A stretch of DNA of 64,000 bases from Aquabacterium sp. (GTDB lineage: Bacteria > Pseudomonadota > Gammaproteobacteria > Burkholderiales > Burkholderiaceae_C). The stretch lies in the NCBI RefSeq assembly GCF_029946005.1, contig NZ_JAQSDR010000002.1, forward strand, positions 248,001 through 312,000. Direction: 5' to 3'. The position numbers and the translations under genes are program-made. The notes beneath the pieces were generated by a model, which saw only the letters and a program-made list of their open reading frames with translations, did no database searches and had not been told where the DNA came from. This document shows positions 38,691 to 47,172 of this stretch, piece after piece (within the stretch, counting starts at the first letter, position 1; the number at the start of each line of letters is the position of its first letter).

Positions 38691-41078
38691 ATGAATTCAC
38701 CACTGCGCCAGGCCTTGATCTGGCTGATGTTGGCCATTGCGGCCCTCGCCGTTGCGGCGGCCGTGTTTGTGGGCTACCAAGTCACCCAAGCCCCCCCCGT
38801 CACCGAGTTGAAAACCACCAAAGTGCCCGAGCCCAGCGTGATCCTGTCGGCCGATGGCAAAACCATTGGCCGCTTCCAGGAGCAAAGGTCGCAGCCAGTC
38901 ACCCTGACGCAAGTGTCGCCCTACGTGACCCAGGCCCTGATCGCCACCGAAGACCACCGCTTCCGCGAACACCATGGCGTGGACTGGCTGCGCAGCATCA
39001 AGGCCATTTTGCGCACCGCCACCGGCCGCATGGAAGGCGGCTCCACGCTCACCCAGCAACTGGTGCGCAACCTCTTCCCTGAGGACATTGGCCGCTCGCG
39101 CAACCTGGGCCGCAAGGTCAAGGAGATCGTCACGGCCCTGCGCATCGAGCGCATCTACACCAAGGATCAGATCCTGGAGGCCTACCTCAACACGGTGCCC
39201 TTCCTGTACAACGCCGTGGGCATCGAGGCCGCCGCCCACACCTATTTCGACAAGCCCGCCATCGAGCTGGACGCGGCCGAAAGCGCCACGCTGGTGGCGA
39301 TGCTCAAAGGCACCAATTACTACAACCCGGTGCTGCACCCCAAACGCGCCAAAGCCCGTCGTAATTTGGTGCTGGCACAAATGCTCAAGCGCGGCGTGCT
39401 CTCGCAGGAAGACCACGACCTGGCGAGCGCCGAAGAGCTGCAGGTCACCCTGACCCACCAGTCGGTGGACCTGGACATGGCCCCGCACTTCGCCGCCCAT
39501 GTGCGCAAATGGCTGGACGATTGGGCCGACACGCATGACCGCGACCTGGCCCGCGAAGGCCTGATCATCCACACCACGCTGGACTCGCGCCTGCAAGAGG
39601 CCGCCACCAAAGCCGTGGAGCGCCAGACCGAGGCCCTGCAGAACGTGGCCGATGTGGAGTGGAGCGCCGCCTCGATGCCGGTCATCTCGCGCACGCTGGA
39701 CAGCTACGCGCAGGCCAGCAAGGCCAAGGCCTTTGACCACTTCTGGCGCCAGCACCCCACGCTGCTGGCCGATGCCGCGCGCCGCACGCCCGATTACCGC
39801 CAACTGATCAAAGCTGGCAACACCCCGGCCGCCGCCTTGATCTCCGTGCAGGGCAATGCCGAACTGATGGCCAAGGTTCGAACCAGCAAGACCCGGCTTG
39901 AAGCCGGCTTCGTGGCCGTCGATCCCCGCAATGGCGCCGTCAAGGCCTGGGTGGGCAGCCGTGACTTCGATGATGAGCAGTTCGACCACGTGGCCCAGGC
40001 CGCGCGCCAGCCCGGCTCCACCTTCAAGCCCATCGTGTATGCCGCCGCTTTGGAGTCCGGCATCCTGACCACCCGCACCTACGTGGACACCCCCATCGCA
40101 ATTCGCCTGGGCAATGGCAAGGTCTGGCGGCCCACCGACATGTCGGGCAGCACGGGAGAGTCCATGACCATGTGGCAAGGCCTGGTCTTGTCCAAAAACA
40201 CCATCACCACCCAGGTCATGCAGGACGCCGGCCTGCCGCGCATCACCGCGCTGGCCAAAGCCATGGGCATCACCGACAGCGAGCTGGACCCGGTGCCCTC
40301 CATGGCCCTGGGCACCAGCCCCGTCACCCTGCTGGAGATGGCCACCGTGTACGCCACCATCGCCAGCGGCGGCGAGCACAAGCAGCCCTACTTCGTTGAG
40401 CGCATCACCGACAAGCAAGGCAAAGAAGTGGCCGTCTTCGGCCCCAACAAAGTGGACCGGGCCTTGTCGGCAGAGACGGTCAACAACCTGATCGACATGA
40501 TGCGCGGCGTGGTCACCTACGGCACCGGCACCATGCTGCGCACGCGCTTCGTGCCCGAGGGCGACCTGGCCGGCAAGACCGGCACCACACAAAACAACAC
40601 CGACGGCTGGTTCATGGTGATGCACCCGCAGCTGGTGACCGGTGCCTGGGTGGGCTTCAACGACCAGCACGTCACCATGCGCGGCAGCTATTGGGGCCAA
40701 GGTGGCCACAGCGCCCTGCTGCTGGTGGGGGATTTCTTGCGCACCGCCTTCAAGCAGAAATTGGTTGATTCGCAAGCGACCTTCGCCAGCCCACGGCGCC
40801 CCCCGGTGACCGGCAACGGCGAATGGAACCCCACCAGTGACGAGGTTGACGAAAGCGCGCCCCTGCTGGATTCGGAAGGCAACCCCATCACCACCGATCC
40901 GGCGGGCGAGCAGCCGCTCAACCCCGCCATGGACAACGATGACGAGGATGGTGGTGCGCCCAAGACATCGGAGGAACTGGATCAGTTGGTGAACCGGCTG
41001 GGCCGCTCGTCGGACAACCGCCCAGTCCTCAGCCCACCTCCGGTGCCGGAGCGGACCCTTGAGCCCACCCGGCCGTGA
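38691..41078 (+). CDS. Class A penicillin-binding protein (PBP1-type transglycosylase/transpeptidase)
   Basis: A 795-residue bifunctional enzyme: an N-terminal transmembrane helix (about 7-30), a GT51 domain with IATEDHRFREHHGVD (Glu87) and EGGSTLTQQLVRNLF, then a transpeptidase domain with the Ser443-x-x-Lys motif GSTFKP, SKN (501-503) and KTGTT (629-633). A disordered acidic tail of about 90 residues, rich in Pro, Asp and Glu, ends the protein. It polymerises and cross-links peptidoglycan in the periplasm. The start at 38691 (MNSPLRQALIW) is chosen because the anchor begins there. It diverges from the hybrid kinase. It is not a close match to mrcA or mrcB by eye, so no symbol is given. Confidence 0.93.
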   Translation: MNSPLRQALIWLMLAIAALAVAAAVFVGYQVTQAPPVTELKTTKVPEPSVILSADGKTIGRFQEQRSQPVTLTQVSPYVTQALIATEDHRFREHHGVDWLRSIKAILRTATGRMEGGSTLTQQLVRNLFPEDIGRSRNLGRKVKEIVTALRIERIYTKDQILEAYLNTVPFLYNAVGIEAAAHTYFDKPAIELDAAESATLVAMLKGTNYYNPVLHPKRAKARRNLVLAQMLKRGVLSQEDHDLASAEELQVTLTHQSVDLDMAPHFAAHVRKWLDDWADTHDRDLAREGLIIHTTLDSRLQEAATKAVERQTEALQNVADVEWSAASMPVISRTLDSYAQASKAKAFDHFWRQHPTLLADAARRTPDYRQLIKAGNTPAAALISVQGNAELMAKVRTSKTRLEAGFVAVDPRNGAVKAWVGSRDFDDEQFDHVAQAARQPGSTFKPIVYAAALESGILTTRTYVDTPIAIRLGNGKVWRPTDMSGSTGESMTMWQGLVLSKNTITTQVMQDAGLPRITALAKAMGITDSELDPVPSMALGTSPVTLLEMATVYATIASGGEHKQPYFVERITDKQGKEVAVFGPNKVDRALSAETVNNLIDMMRGVVTYGTGTMLRTRFVPEGDLAGKTGTTQNNTDGWFMVMHPQLVTGAWVGFNDQHVTMRGSYWGQGGHSALLLVGDFLRTAFKQKLVDSQATFASPRRPPVTGNGEWNPTSDEVDESAPLLDSEGNPITTDPAGEQPLNPAMDNDDEDGGAPKTSEELDQLVNRLGRSSDNRPVLSPPPVPERTLEPTRP

Positions 41079-41122
41079 TCGTGATTGGCTGAATTTCCAA
41101 GCTTGCGGCGGCAGGCTGATGA

Positions 41123-41138
41123 CTGTATATTCATACAG
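41123..41138 (+). promoter_or_regulatory. LexA (SOS) box overlapping the start of the radical SAM gene
   Basis: CTGTATATTCATACAG matches the LexA consensus (CTG-N10-CAG with an alternating AT core). Its last base is the first base of the GTG start codon, so LexA bound here would shut the operon off until DNA damage. Confidence 0.88.
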
Positions 41139-42415
41139 TGCACATCCAGCAAAAACTCGCCATCCTCGCGGACGCCGCCAAGTACGATGCATCCTGCTCG
41201 TCCAGCGGAACCAGCCAACGTGATTCACTCAAGGGCCGGGGCATCGGCTCGACCGAAGGTGCCGGCATTTGCCACAGCTACGCCCCCGATGGCCGCTGCA
41301 TCTCGCTGCTCAAAATCCTGCTGACCAACTACTGCCAGTACGACTGCCTTTACTGCGTCAACCGCGTGACCAGCAATGTGCCGCGCGCGCGCTTCACGGT
41401 CGATGAAGTGGTGAAGCTGACGCTGGATTTCTACCGCCGCAATTGCATCGAAGGGCTGTTCCTCAGTTCCGGCATCATCCGCAACCCGGACTACACCATG
41501 GAGCAGGTGGTCGAGGTGGCACGCGTGCTGCGCGAAGAGCACGATTTCCGTGGCTACATCCACCTCAAGACCATCCCTGACGCCAGCCCTGAACTCCTGG
41601 CCCAGGCCGGCCGCTTCGCCGATCGCCTGAGCATCAACATCGAGTTGCCCACGGCCGAAAGCCTGCAAAGCCTGGCCCCCGAAAAAGACGGCGCCGCCAT
41701 CCGCCGATCGATGGCGCGTTTGCGCGTGCACATCGACGAGGCCAAGGAAGCTTCAGCGCCCTCGCCCATCATCTCGCGGCCACGCTCGGCTCCCCTGGTG
41801 GCCTTGCCGCCCCGCTTCGCCCCCGGCGGCCAAAGCACGCAAATGATCGTGGGCGCCGACGCCACCAGCGACAGCGCCATCCTGGGCACCAGCGCCACAC
41901 TTTACGGCGCTTACCAGTTGCGCCGCGTGTATTACTCGGCCTTCAGCCCCATCCCCGATGCGCCACGCGCCCTGCCCTCGCAAGCGCCGCCCCTGATGCG
42001 CGAACACCGCCTCTACCAGGCCGACTGGTTGATGCGCTTTTACGGCTTCGCGCACGATGAGATCGTGCCGCCGGGCGACGGCATGCTGTCGCTCGACCTC
42101 GACCCCAAACTGGCCTGGGCCCTGGCCCACCGCGAACGCTTCCCGGTCGACCTGAACCGCGCGCCGCGTGAATCGCTGTTGCGCGTGCCCGGCCTGGGCG
42201 TCAAGACCATCGAGCGCCTGCTGCAGACCCGGCGCGTGCGGCGTGTGCGTTGCAGCGACCTGTCGGTGCTGCGCGTGTCGCTCAAGAAGGTGCTGCCCTT
42301 CGTCATCGTGGCCGACCACCACCCGGGTCGGCGGCTGGATGCGCTTGACCTGGCCCAGCAGTTGCGGCCGCAAGCCCCAGTGCAGACCAACTTGTTCGAC
42401 ACCGCGCCATGTTGA
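41138..42415 (+). CDS. Putative DNA modification/repair radical SAM protein
   Basis: A 425-residue radical SAM enzyme. The cluster-binding cysteines are in NYCQYDCLYC (C66, C70, C73, a C-x3-C-x2-C pattern). MHIQQKLAILADAAKYDASC and GICHSYAPDGRCISLLKILLTN are the family N-terminus, VGADATSDSAIL lies mid-protein, and a helix-hairpin-helix DNA-binding element (LNRAPRESLLRVPGLGVKTIERLL) sits near the C-terminus. The family (TIGR03916-like) is linked across bacteria to a UdgX-fusion gene and is presumed to act on DNA, but no reaction is established that I know of. The start is GTG, set by the conserved N-terminus. It overlaps the UdgX gene by 7 nt, and a LexA box covers its start. Confidence 0.92.
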   Translation: MHIQQKLAILADAAKYDASCSSSGTSQRDSLKGRGIGSTEGAGICHSYAPDGRCISLLKILLTNYCQYDCLYCVNRVTSNVPRARFTVDEVVKLTLDFYRRNCIEGLFLSSGIIRNPDYTMEQVVEVARVLREEHDFRGYIHLKTIPDASPELLAQAGRFADRLSINIELPTAESLQSLAPEKDGAAIRRSMARLRVHIDEAKEASAPSPIISRPRSAPLVALPPRFAPGGQSTQMIVGADATSDSAILGTSATLYGAYQLRRVYYSAFSPIPDAPRALPSQAPPLMREHRLYQADWLMRFYGFAHDEIVPPGDGMLSLDLDPKLAWALAHRERFPVDLNRAPRESLLRVPGLGVKTIERLLQTRRVRRVRCSDLSVLRVSLKKVLPFVIVADHHPGRRLDALDLAQQLRPQAPVQTNLFDTAPC

Positions 42416-43908
42416 GCCGCACGATCGAGTTGGCCAATTCCATCGACCTGGCGGGCTTTCGCCAAGCCGCGCGGCAATTGCTGGCTGAACACGTGCCGCC
42501 CGAGGACGTGACCTGGACGCTGTCCTACCAGGGCCTGGGCGACCTCTTCGCGGAGGCCCCATCAAAGGCCGCCATGACGCGCCTCGAATCGGCCTCCGCC
42601 CCTGAGGCCCCGCCGCCCAAAGTGCCCGCCTTCTTCCTGCCCCTGTGCCAGACCGCCATCCTGCACCGCGAGCCGCGCCGCTTTGCCTTGATGTACCGCC
42701 TGCTGTGGCGCCTGCAACACCAGCCCGGCCTGCGCCACGACACGCTCGATGCAGACCGCAGCGCGCTCGAAGACCTCGCCCGCGTCGTGCGCCGCGACAT
42801 GCACAAGATGACCGCCTTCGTGCGCTTTCGCACCGTGGCCGACGAGCATGCCGACGGCCCACTGCACATCGCCTGGTTCGAACCCGACCACCACATCGTC
42901 GAAACCACCGCGCCCTTCTTCCAGCGCCGCTTCACCAACATGCGCTGGGCCATCCTCACGCCCGAACGCTGCGCTCAGTGGGATGGCGCGCAGTTGACTT
43001 TCCAGCCCGGGGCCAGCCGCGACGATGCGCCCCCGGCCGATGCGGGCGAAGGCCTGTGGCTGACCTATTACGAGCACATCTTCAATCCCGCCCGGCTCAA
43101 GGTGAAGATGATGGAGCGCGAGATGCCCCGGCGCTATTGGCACAATTTGCCGGAGGCCGCGTTGATCGCGCCGCTCGTGGCCGCCGCCCACCAGCGCAGC
43201 GGCACCATGATCGAACAAGGACCTCAGGACATGGCCAAGCGCCTGCCCAAAGTATTGCCGTTGAAGGTCTCCGCGCCCGCTCAATGGCGAAGTCAGCCAG
43301 GGCAAGGCGCACGCACCACGATGACGTTGCCGCAGCTTCGGGCCGCCTGCCAGCATTGCCGCGACTGCCCGATCGGCGGCCACGCCACCCAGGCGGTCTT
43401 TGGCGAAGGCCCGGTGCACGCGGCCCTGATGGTGGTCGGCGAGCAACCCGGCGACCAGGAAGATCTGCGCGGCCACCCCTTCGTCGGCCCGGCAGGCCAG
43501 TTGTTCAACCGCGCCGTGGCCGAACTGGGCTGGGACCGCCAGCAGTTCTACGTGACCAACGCGGTCAAGCATTTCAAGCACGAGGTGCGCGGCAAGCGCC
43601 GCATGCACAAGACCGCCTCCCAAGCCGAGGCCGACGCCTGCCTGCCGTGGCTGGAGGCCGAGATTACCCAGGTGCAGCCCAAGGCCATCATCGCGCTGGG
43701 CGCCACGGCCGCGCGCCAGTTGCTGGGCCGCCCCGTGACCATCACCCAAAACCATGGCCAGTGGCTGAAGCGCGAGTCAGATGGCGTGCCCGTGTTGATC
43801 ACCACCCACCCTTCGGCCTTGCTGCGCACGCAAGATGACGCCCGCTCAGCCGCCTACGCGCAATGGCTGGCCGACCTGCGCCACGCCACCGAGCACGTGC
43901 CCGCTTGA
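42409..43908 (+). CDS. UdgX-type uracil-DNA-binding protein fused to an N-terminal TIGR03915/DUF4130 domain
   Basis: A 499-residue two-part protein. Residues 1 to about 270 are the DUF4130-like domain (FFLPLCQTAILHREPRRFALMYRLLWRL, MHKMTAFVRFR, YEHIFNPARLKVKMMEREMPRRYWHNLPEA). Residues about 305-495 are a UdgX-like family 4 uracil-DNA glycosylase relative. It has iron-sulfur cysteines C314, C317 and C320 (CQHCRDC) plus C411, the motif GEQPGDQED (344-352), the UdgX-specific loop GKRRMHK (395-401) with His400 and HPSALLR (467-473). In mycobacterial UdgX the loop histidine forms a covalent bond with the abasic sugar after uracil excision, so the same suicide-type capture is expected here. It is co-transcribed with the SOS-controlled radical SAM gene. 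Confidence 0.92.
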   Translation: MLSRTIELANSIDLAGFRQAARQLLAEHVPPEDVTWTLSYQGLGDLFAEAPSKAAMTRLESASAPEAPPPKVPAFFLPLCQTAILHREPRRFALMYRLLWRLQHQPGLRHDTLDADRSALEDLARVVRRDMHKMTAFVRFRTVADEHADGPLHIAWFEPDHHIVETTAPFFQRRFTNMRWAILTPERCAQWDGAQLTFQPGASRDDAPPADAGEGLWLTYYEHIFNPARLKVKMMEREMPRRYWHNLPEAALIAPLVAAAHQRSGTMIEQGPQDMAKRLPKVLPLKVSAPAQWRSQPGQGARTTMTLPQLRAACQHCRDCPIGGHATQAVFGEGPVHAALMVVGEQPGDQEDLRGHPFVGPAGQLFNRAVAELGWDRQQFYVTNAVKHFKHEVRGKRRMHKTASQAEADACLPWLEAEITQVQPKAIIALGATAARQLLGRPVTITQNHGQWLKRESDGVPVLITTHPSALLRTQDDARSAAYAQWLADLRHATEHVPA

Positions 43909-43923
43909 TGCAGAACAGCGCAC

Positions 43924-43941
43924 TGTAGGCCGCTGCCTACG
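43924..43941. promoter_or_regulatory. TGTAGG-N6-CCTACG inverted repeat upstream of the lipoprotein hydrolase
   Basis: TGTAGGCCGCTGCCTACG ends 86 nt before the start codon at 44027. A near copy (TGTAGG-N6-CCTACA) lies 90 nt before the gene at 58291, and half-sites occur upstream of two further genes. Confidence 0.45.
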
Positions 43942-44026
43942 CCCGCGCTTCCGCTTCACCGATGGCCGACCGCGCCCCGGCCACCCGATACTGAAGGCCT
44001 CCCTGCCGTCATGATCGGATTCAGCC

Positions 44027-44944
44027 ATGCTGAAGCAATGGTTCAAGCTTGCCGTCCTGTTGGGCATGCTGGCCGCCCTGGCCGGTTGCTCGGCCACCCG
44101 CGCCATCAATGCACTGGTGCCCAGCGACACCTACCGGCTCACACCCGGTGTGGCCTATGGCCCGCAAGCGCGCCAGTTGCTGGACGTGTACCAACCCAAG
44201 GGCGAACCACCCGAGGGCGGCTTCCCGGTGGTGGTTTTTTTATACGGCGGCAACTGGCACATGGGCGAACGCGTGCAGTACCGTTTCATGGGTGAAGCCC
44301 TGGCCGCGCACGGCATGGTCGCCATGGTGGCCGACTACCGTCTCTACCCCCAAGTCACCTACCCCGATTTCTTGCCCGACTGCGCCAAGGCGGTGGCCTA
44401 CGCCTTGAGCGAATCGGCGCGCTTCAGCGGCAACCCGCGCCGCGTGGTCGTGATGGGCCACAGCGCTGGTGCCTACAACGCCGCGATGGTCGCATTGGAC
44501 CCGCGCTGGCTGGACCAGCAAGGGCACCGCGTGTCAGAACTCGCCGGCTGGGTAGGCTTGGCTGGTCCCTACGACTTCATCCCCATCATCAATCCGCAAA
44601 CGCGCAAGACCTTCCACCACCCCCAGGTGCCGCCGGAGTCCCAGCCCATCCGCTACATCAGCGGGAAGGCGCCCCGCACCTTCCTGGGTGTGGCCAAGGA
44701 AGACAAGGAAGTCGACCCGGAGCGAAACAGCGCGCAATTGGCCGAGCGGCTGCAAGCGGTGGGTGTGCCGGTGGAGTTCAAACGCTATGACCACGTGGGC
44801 CACATTTCCTTGGTGGGCTCTTTCGCGCAACCCTTGCGCTGGCTGTCACCGGCCCTCAAGGACGTGAGCGCTTTCGTCAAGGGTCTGCCTGCGGCGCCAA
44901 GCCCACGCCATGTCAGGACACCCGGCGCGGCACCACCATCTTGA
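44027..44944 (+). CDS. Lipoprotein alpha/beta hydrolase (carboxylesterase-like)
   Basis: A 305-residue protein. A lipoprotein signal ends LAALAGC with Cys21 as the lipid attachment site. The alpha/beta hydrolase domain has the oxyanion-hole motif FLYGGNWHMG (a YGG variant of HGG, as in hormone-sensitive-lipase/BD-FAE-like esterases), the nucleophile MGHSAGAYN (Ser146) and a late His in YDHVGHISLVG. It is probably an esterase anchored to a membrane facing the periplasm. It is a single gene; its 3' end overlaps the convergent MaoC gene by 32 nt. The substrate is unknown. Confidence 0.85.
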   Translation: MLKQWFKLAVLLGMLAALAGCSATRAINALVPSDTYRLTPGVAYGPQARQLLDVYQPKGEPPEGGFPVVVFLYGGNWHMGERVQYRFMGEALAAHGMVAMVADYRLYPQVTYPDFLPDCAKAVAYALSESARFSGNPRRVVVMGHSAGAYNAAMVALDPRWLDQQGHRVSELAGWVGLAGPYDFIPIINPQTRKTFHHPQVPPESQPIRYISGKAPRTFLGVAKEDKEVDPERNSAQLAERLQAVGVPVEFKRYDHVGHISLVGSFAQPLRWLSPALKDVSAFVKGLPAAPSPRHVRTPGAAPPS

Positions 44945-45362
44945 CCACCAGCACCTGCACGATGTCGCCCTGCTGGTTGCGTGTCTCGCTGCGCACGGTC
45001 ATCATGCCCTGCTGAGGCTTGGACCGCGAGGGCGTCACCTCCACCACTTCGCTTTCGACGTGCAGCACATCGCCCGGGCGCGTCGGCCTGGGCCAGCTGA
45101 TGTCGCCGCCCGCCCCGATGAGTCCGCCCTCAACCGGCATGCCACCCTGCACCATCAAGCGCATGGTGATGGCCGCGGTGTGCCAGCCGCTGGCGGCCAA
45201 GCCGCGAAACAAGGTCTGCTTGGCGGCCTCATCGTCCAGGTGAAAAGGCTGCGGATCGAACTGCCCCGCGAAGACCTTGATCTGCGCCTCGTCGACCAGG
45301 TGCTCGCCGCTCACGAAGCGCTGGCCCACTTCAAAGTCGTCCAGGAAAAGCTTGTCGCTCAT
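44913..45362 (-). CDS. MaoC-like hot-dog dehydratase
   Basis: A 149-residue single hot-dog protein with FEVGQRFVSGEHLVDEAQIKVFAGQFDPQPFHLDD, which contains the hydratase-2 motif (Asp-x4-His), and GLAASGWHTAAITMRLM. It probably hydrates or dehydrates an enoyl-CoA-type thioester. The ATG at 45362 follows AAGGA by 7 nt; an ATG at 45380, overlapping the thiolase stop, is an alternative. It is the second gene after the thiolase and so part of the TetR-controlled fatty-acid-type locus. Confidence 0.85.
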   Translation of the reverse strand: MSDKLFLDDFEVGQRFVSGEHLVDEAQIKVFAGQFDPQPFHLDDEAAKQTLFRGLAASGWHTAAITMRLMVQGGMPVEGGLIGAGGDISWPRPTRPGDVLHVESEVVEVTPSRSKPQQGMMTVRSETRNQQGDIVQVLVVKMVVPRRVS

Positions 45363-45379
45363 GGTGGTCCTTGCTGACA

Positions 45380-46513
45380 TCAAACACGCTCCAGGATGGT
45401 GGCGATGCCTTGGCCGCCGCCAATGCATTGGGTGGCCAAAGCATAGCGCCCGTTCTCACGCGCCATCAGCGCCGCCGCCTTGCCCGTGATGCGCGCACCC
45501 GTGGCGCCCAGCGGGTGCCCGATGGCCAGGCCACCGCCGTCCAGGTTCACGGTGGCCGGGTTCAGGCCCAGGTCGCGGATGCAGGCCAGTGCTTGCGAGC
45601 CAAAGGCCTCGTTGATCTCGACCACGTCCAGGTCGGCCACCTGCAAGCCAGCCCGGGCCAAGGCCTTGCGCGTGGCGGGGATCGGGCCGATGCCCATCAC
45701 GGCCGGGTCCACGCCCACCGAGGCGAAGGACTTGATGCGGGCCGTGGCCTTCAGGCCGTGACGCGCCGCGAACTCGTCGCTGGTCACCAGCACCACCGAG
45801 GCCCCATCGGTCAGCGGCGACGAGGTGCCCGCCGTGACCACGCCGGTGGGGCGGAACACGGGCTTCAAGCCTGCCAAGGCTTCCAGCGAGGTGTTAGGCC
45901 GGATGCAGCCATCGGCCTCGATCAACTCGCCCGCCGCGGTGCGGATGGGGATGACCTCGTCCTTCAATCGCCCACCTTCACGGGCCGCCGCTGCCTTCTG
46001 GTGCGACTGCATCGCCAGCAACTCCTGGTCGGCGCGGGCCACGTTCCAGCGCTCGGCCACGTTCTCGGCCGTCTCGCCCATGGTGATGTAGGCGTCCGAA
46101 TGCTCGAACAATTGCGGGCTGGGCGAAAAGTTGAAACCGCCCTGGGGCACCATCGTCATGGACTCGACGCCCACGCACAAGAAGGCCTCACCCATGCCCG
46201 CTTCAATCTGAGCAGCCGCGATGTGGATGGCCTGCATGGAGGAGCCGCAGAAGCGGTTCACCGTCATGCCCGGCACCTCGTGTGGCAAGCCGGCCAGCAG
46301 CCCCACGACGCGCGCCAAGTTGTTGCCTTGTGAGGACTCCGGGTAGGCGCAACCCAGGATCAGGTCTTCGAGCAGGGAGGGGTCCAGGTCCGTGCGCTGC
46401 AACAGGCCGTGGACCACCTGGGCGGCCAGGTCGTCGGGACGCACCTTGGCCAGTGCGCCCTTGTTGGCGAAATGGAAAGGTGAACGTGCGTAGCCAGCAA
46501 TGACGGCTTTCAT
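45380..46513 (-). CDS. Acetyl-CoA acyltransferase (thiolase)
   Basis: A 377-residue thiolase with the acyl-accepting cysteine in NRFCGSS (Cys89), NEAFGSQA, GGGLAIGHPLGATGAR (His333) and the second cysteine in CIGGGQG (Cys363). It cleaves 3-ketoacyl-CoA or condenses acetyl-CoA. Placement with a MaoC protein and a TetR repressor suggests a small fatty-acid or related acyl-CoA degradation unit rather than the main fad operon. AAGGAG precedes the ATG, and a TetR operator lies 13 nt upstream of it. Confidence 0.93.
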   Translation of the reverse strand: MKAVIAGYARSPFHFANKGALAKVRPDDLAAQVVHGLLQRTDLDPSLLEDLILGCAYPESSQGNNLARVVGLLAGLPHEVPGMTVNRFCGSSMQAIHIAAAQIEAGMGEAFLCVGVESMTMVPQGGFNFSPSPQLFEHSDAYITMGETAENVAERWNVARADQELLAMQSHQKAAAAREGGRLKDEVIPIRTAAGELIEADGCIRPNTSLEALAGLKPVFRPTGVVTAGTSSPLTDGASVVLVTSDEFAARHGLKATARIKSFASVGVDPAVMGIGPIPATRKALARAGLQVADLDVVEINEAFGSQALACIRDLGLNPATVNLDGGGLAIGHPLGATGARITGKAAALMARENGRYALATQCIGGGQGIATILERV

Positions 46514-46525
46514 GACAAACTCCTT

Positions 46526-46543
46526 CTACCATCCAGTAGGTAG
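46526..46543 (-). promoter_or_regulatory. TetR operator in front of the thiolase gene
   Basis: On the minus strand CTACCTACTGGATGGTAG matches the site at 47142-47159 at 14 of 18 positions without gaps. It sits just upstream of the thiolase ribosome binding site. Confidence 0.75.
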
Positions 46544-46569
46544 TTTTTTGGGCTAAAAAAAGGGCCGAC

Positions 46570-47139
46570 CTAATCCGGCAGGCCCAACAGCGCAAAGGCG
46601 GGCGCCACCGCTTGGTCGAAATCACTCGCCTGGCCGGTGGCGCGGGCGGCCATCAAGGCCCCCTGCCCCAGCGCGAACACATAAGCCGCGACGTCCTCAG
46701 GCGAGGACACCTGGGGCATCTGACGCAGGACACCTGTCAACCACTGCACCTGCCCGGCGCGCAACTGGCGCACCGCATCACGCAACTCTTCGTTCATGCA
46801 ATCCCAGCCGGGCACCAGCGCACCGGCTGGACAGACGCGCGTGCCAGCGCCCAGGCCATTGCGCAGCATCTTGAAGTAAGACCGCACTTGCCGCTCAGGG
46901 CTGCCTTCGCGGGTGGCGGCCCAATCGCGAAAACCTTGCGTGGCCTCCACCAGCACAGCCACGCCCAGCGACTCCTTGGAGGGGAAGTGGTGGTACAGGC
47001 TGGCCTTGCGGATGCCCACGCGCTCGGCGATGTCCTGGAAGCTGAAGCCCAGGTAAGAACGCGTCTGCATGAGTTCGCGCGCCACTTGCAGAATGTGGCC
47101 GCGGGTGCTGACGTCGACGGTGAGAATGGGGGCGCTCAT
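46570..47139 (-). CDS. TetR family transcriptional repressor
   Basis: A 189-residue regulator with an N-terminal helix-turn-helix (ARELMQTRSYLGFSFQDIAERVGIRKASLYHHFPSKESLGVAVL) and a C-terminal ligand domain of the TetR_C type (GWDCMNEELRDAVRQLRAGQVQWL). It very likely represses itself and the thiolase-MaoC operon, because near-identical palindromes precede both. The ligand is probably an acyl-CoA or related compound, by context only. It is followed by a 56-nt gap to the thiolase start, so read-through transcription is also possible. Confidence 0.92.
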   Translation of the reverse strand: MSAPILTVDVSTRGHILQVARELMQTRSYLGFSFQDIAERVGIRKASLYHHFPSKESLGVAVLVEATQGFRDWAATREGSPERQVRSYFKMLRNGLGAGTRVCPAGALVPGWDCMNEELRDAVRQLRAGQVQWLTGVLRQMPQVSSPEDVAAYVFALGQGALMAARATGQASDFDQAVAPAFALLGLPD

Positions 47140-47141
47140 GG

Positions 47142-47159
47142 CTACCTACCATAAGGTAG
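47142..47159 (+). promoter_or_regulatory. TetR operator in front of the tetR gene
   Basis: CTACCTACCATAAGGTAG contains the perfect palindrome CTACC-ATAA-GGTAG, directly upstream of the tetR ATG. It shares 14 of 18 positions with the thiolase site. Confidence 0.78.
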
Positions 47160-47172
47160 CTTTAAAACCCTG

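Noticed and set aside
38515..38703. A 62-codon minus-strand frame as a separate small gene upstream of the hybrid kinase.
   Set aside because: Its last 13 codons are in frame with the kinase and read as the kinase N-terminus before the TGA. The earlier part is unconserved-looking upstream sequence.
38697..41228. An 843-codon minus-strand frame opposite the class A penicillin-binding protein.
   Set aside because: The plus-strand gene has all catalytic motifs. The antisense product has none and shows the Gly/His/Val-rich signature of a shadow frame.
41753..42862. A 369-codon minus-strand frame spanning the radical SAM/UdgX junction.
   Set aside because: It is Arg/Gly-rich with no motif and lies antisense to two confidently identified proteins.
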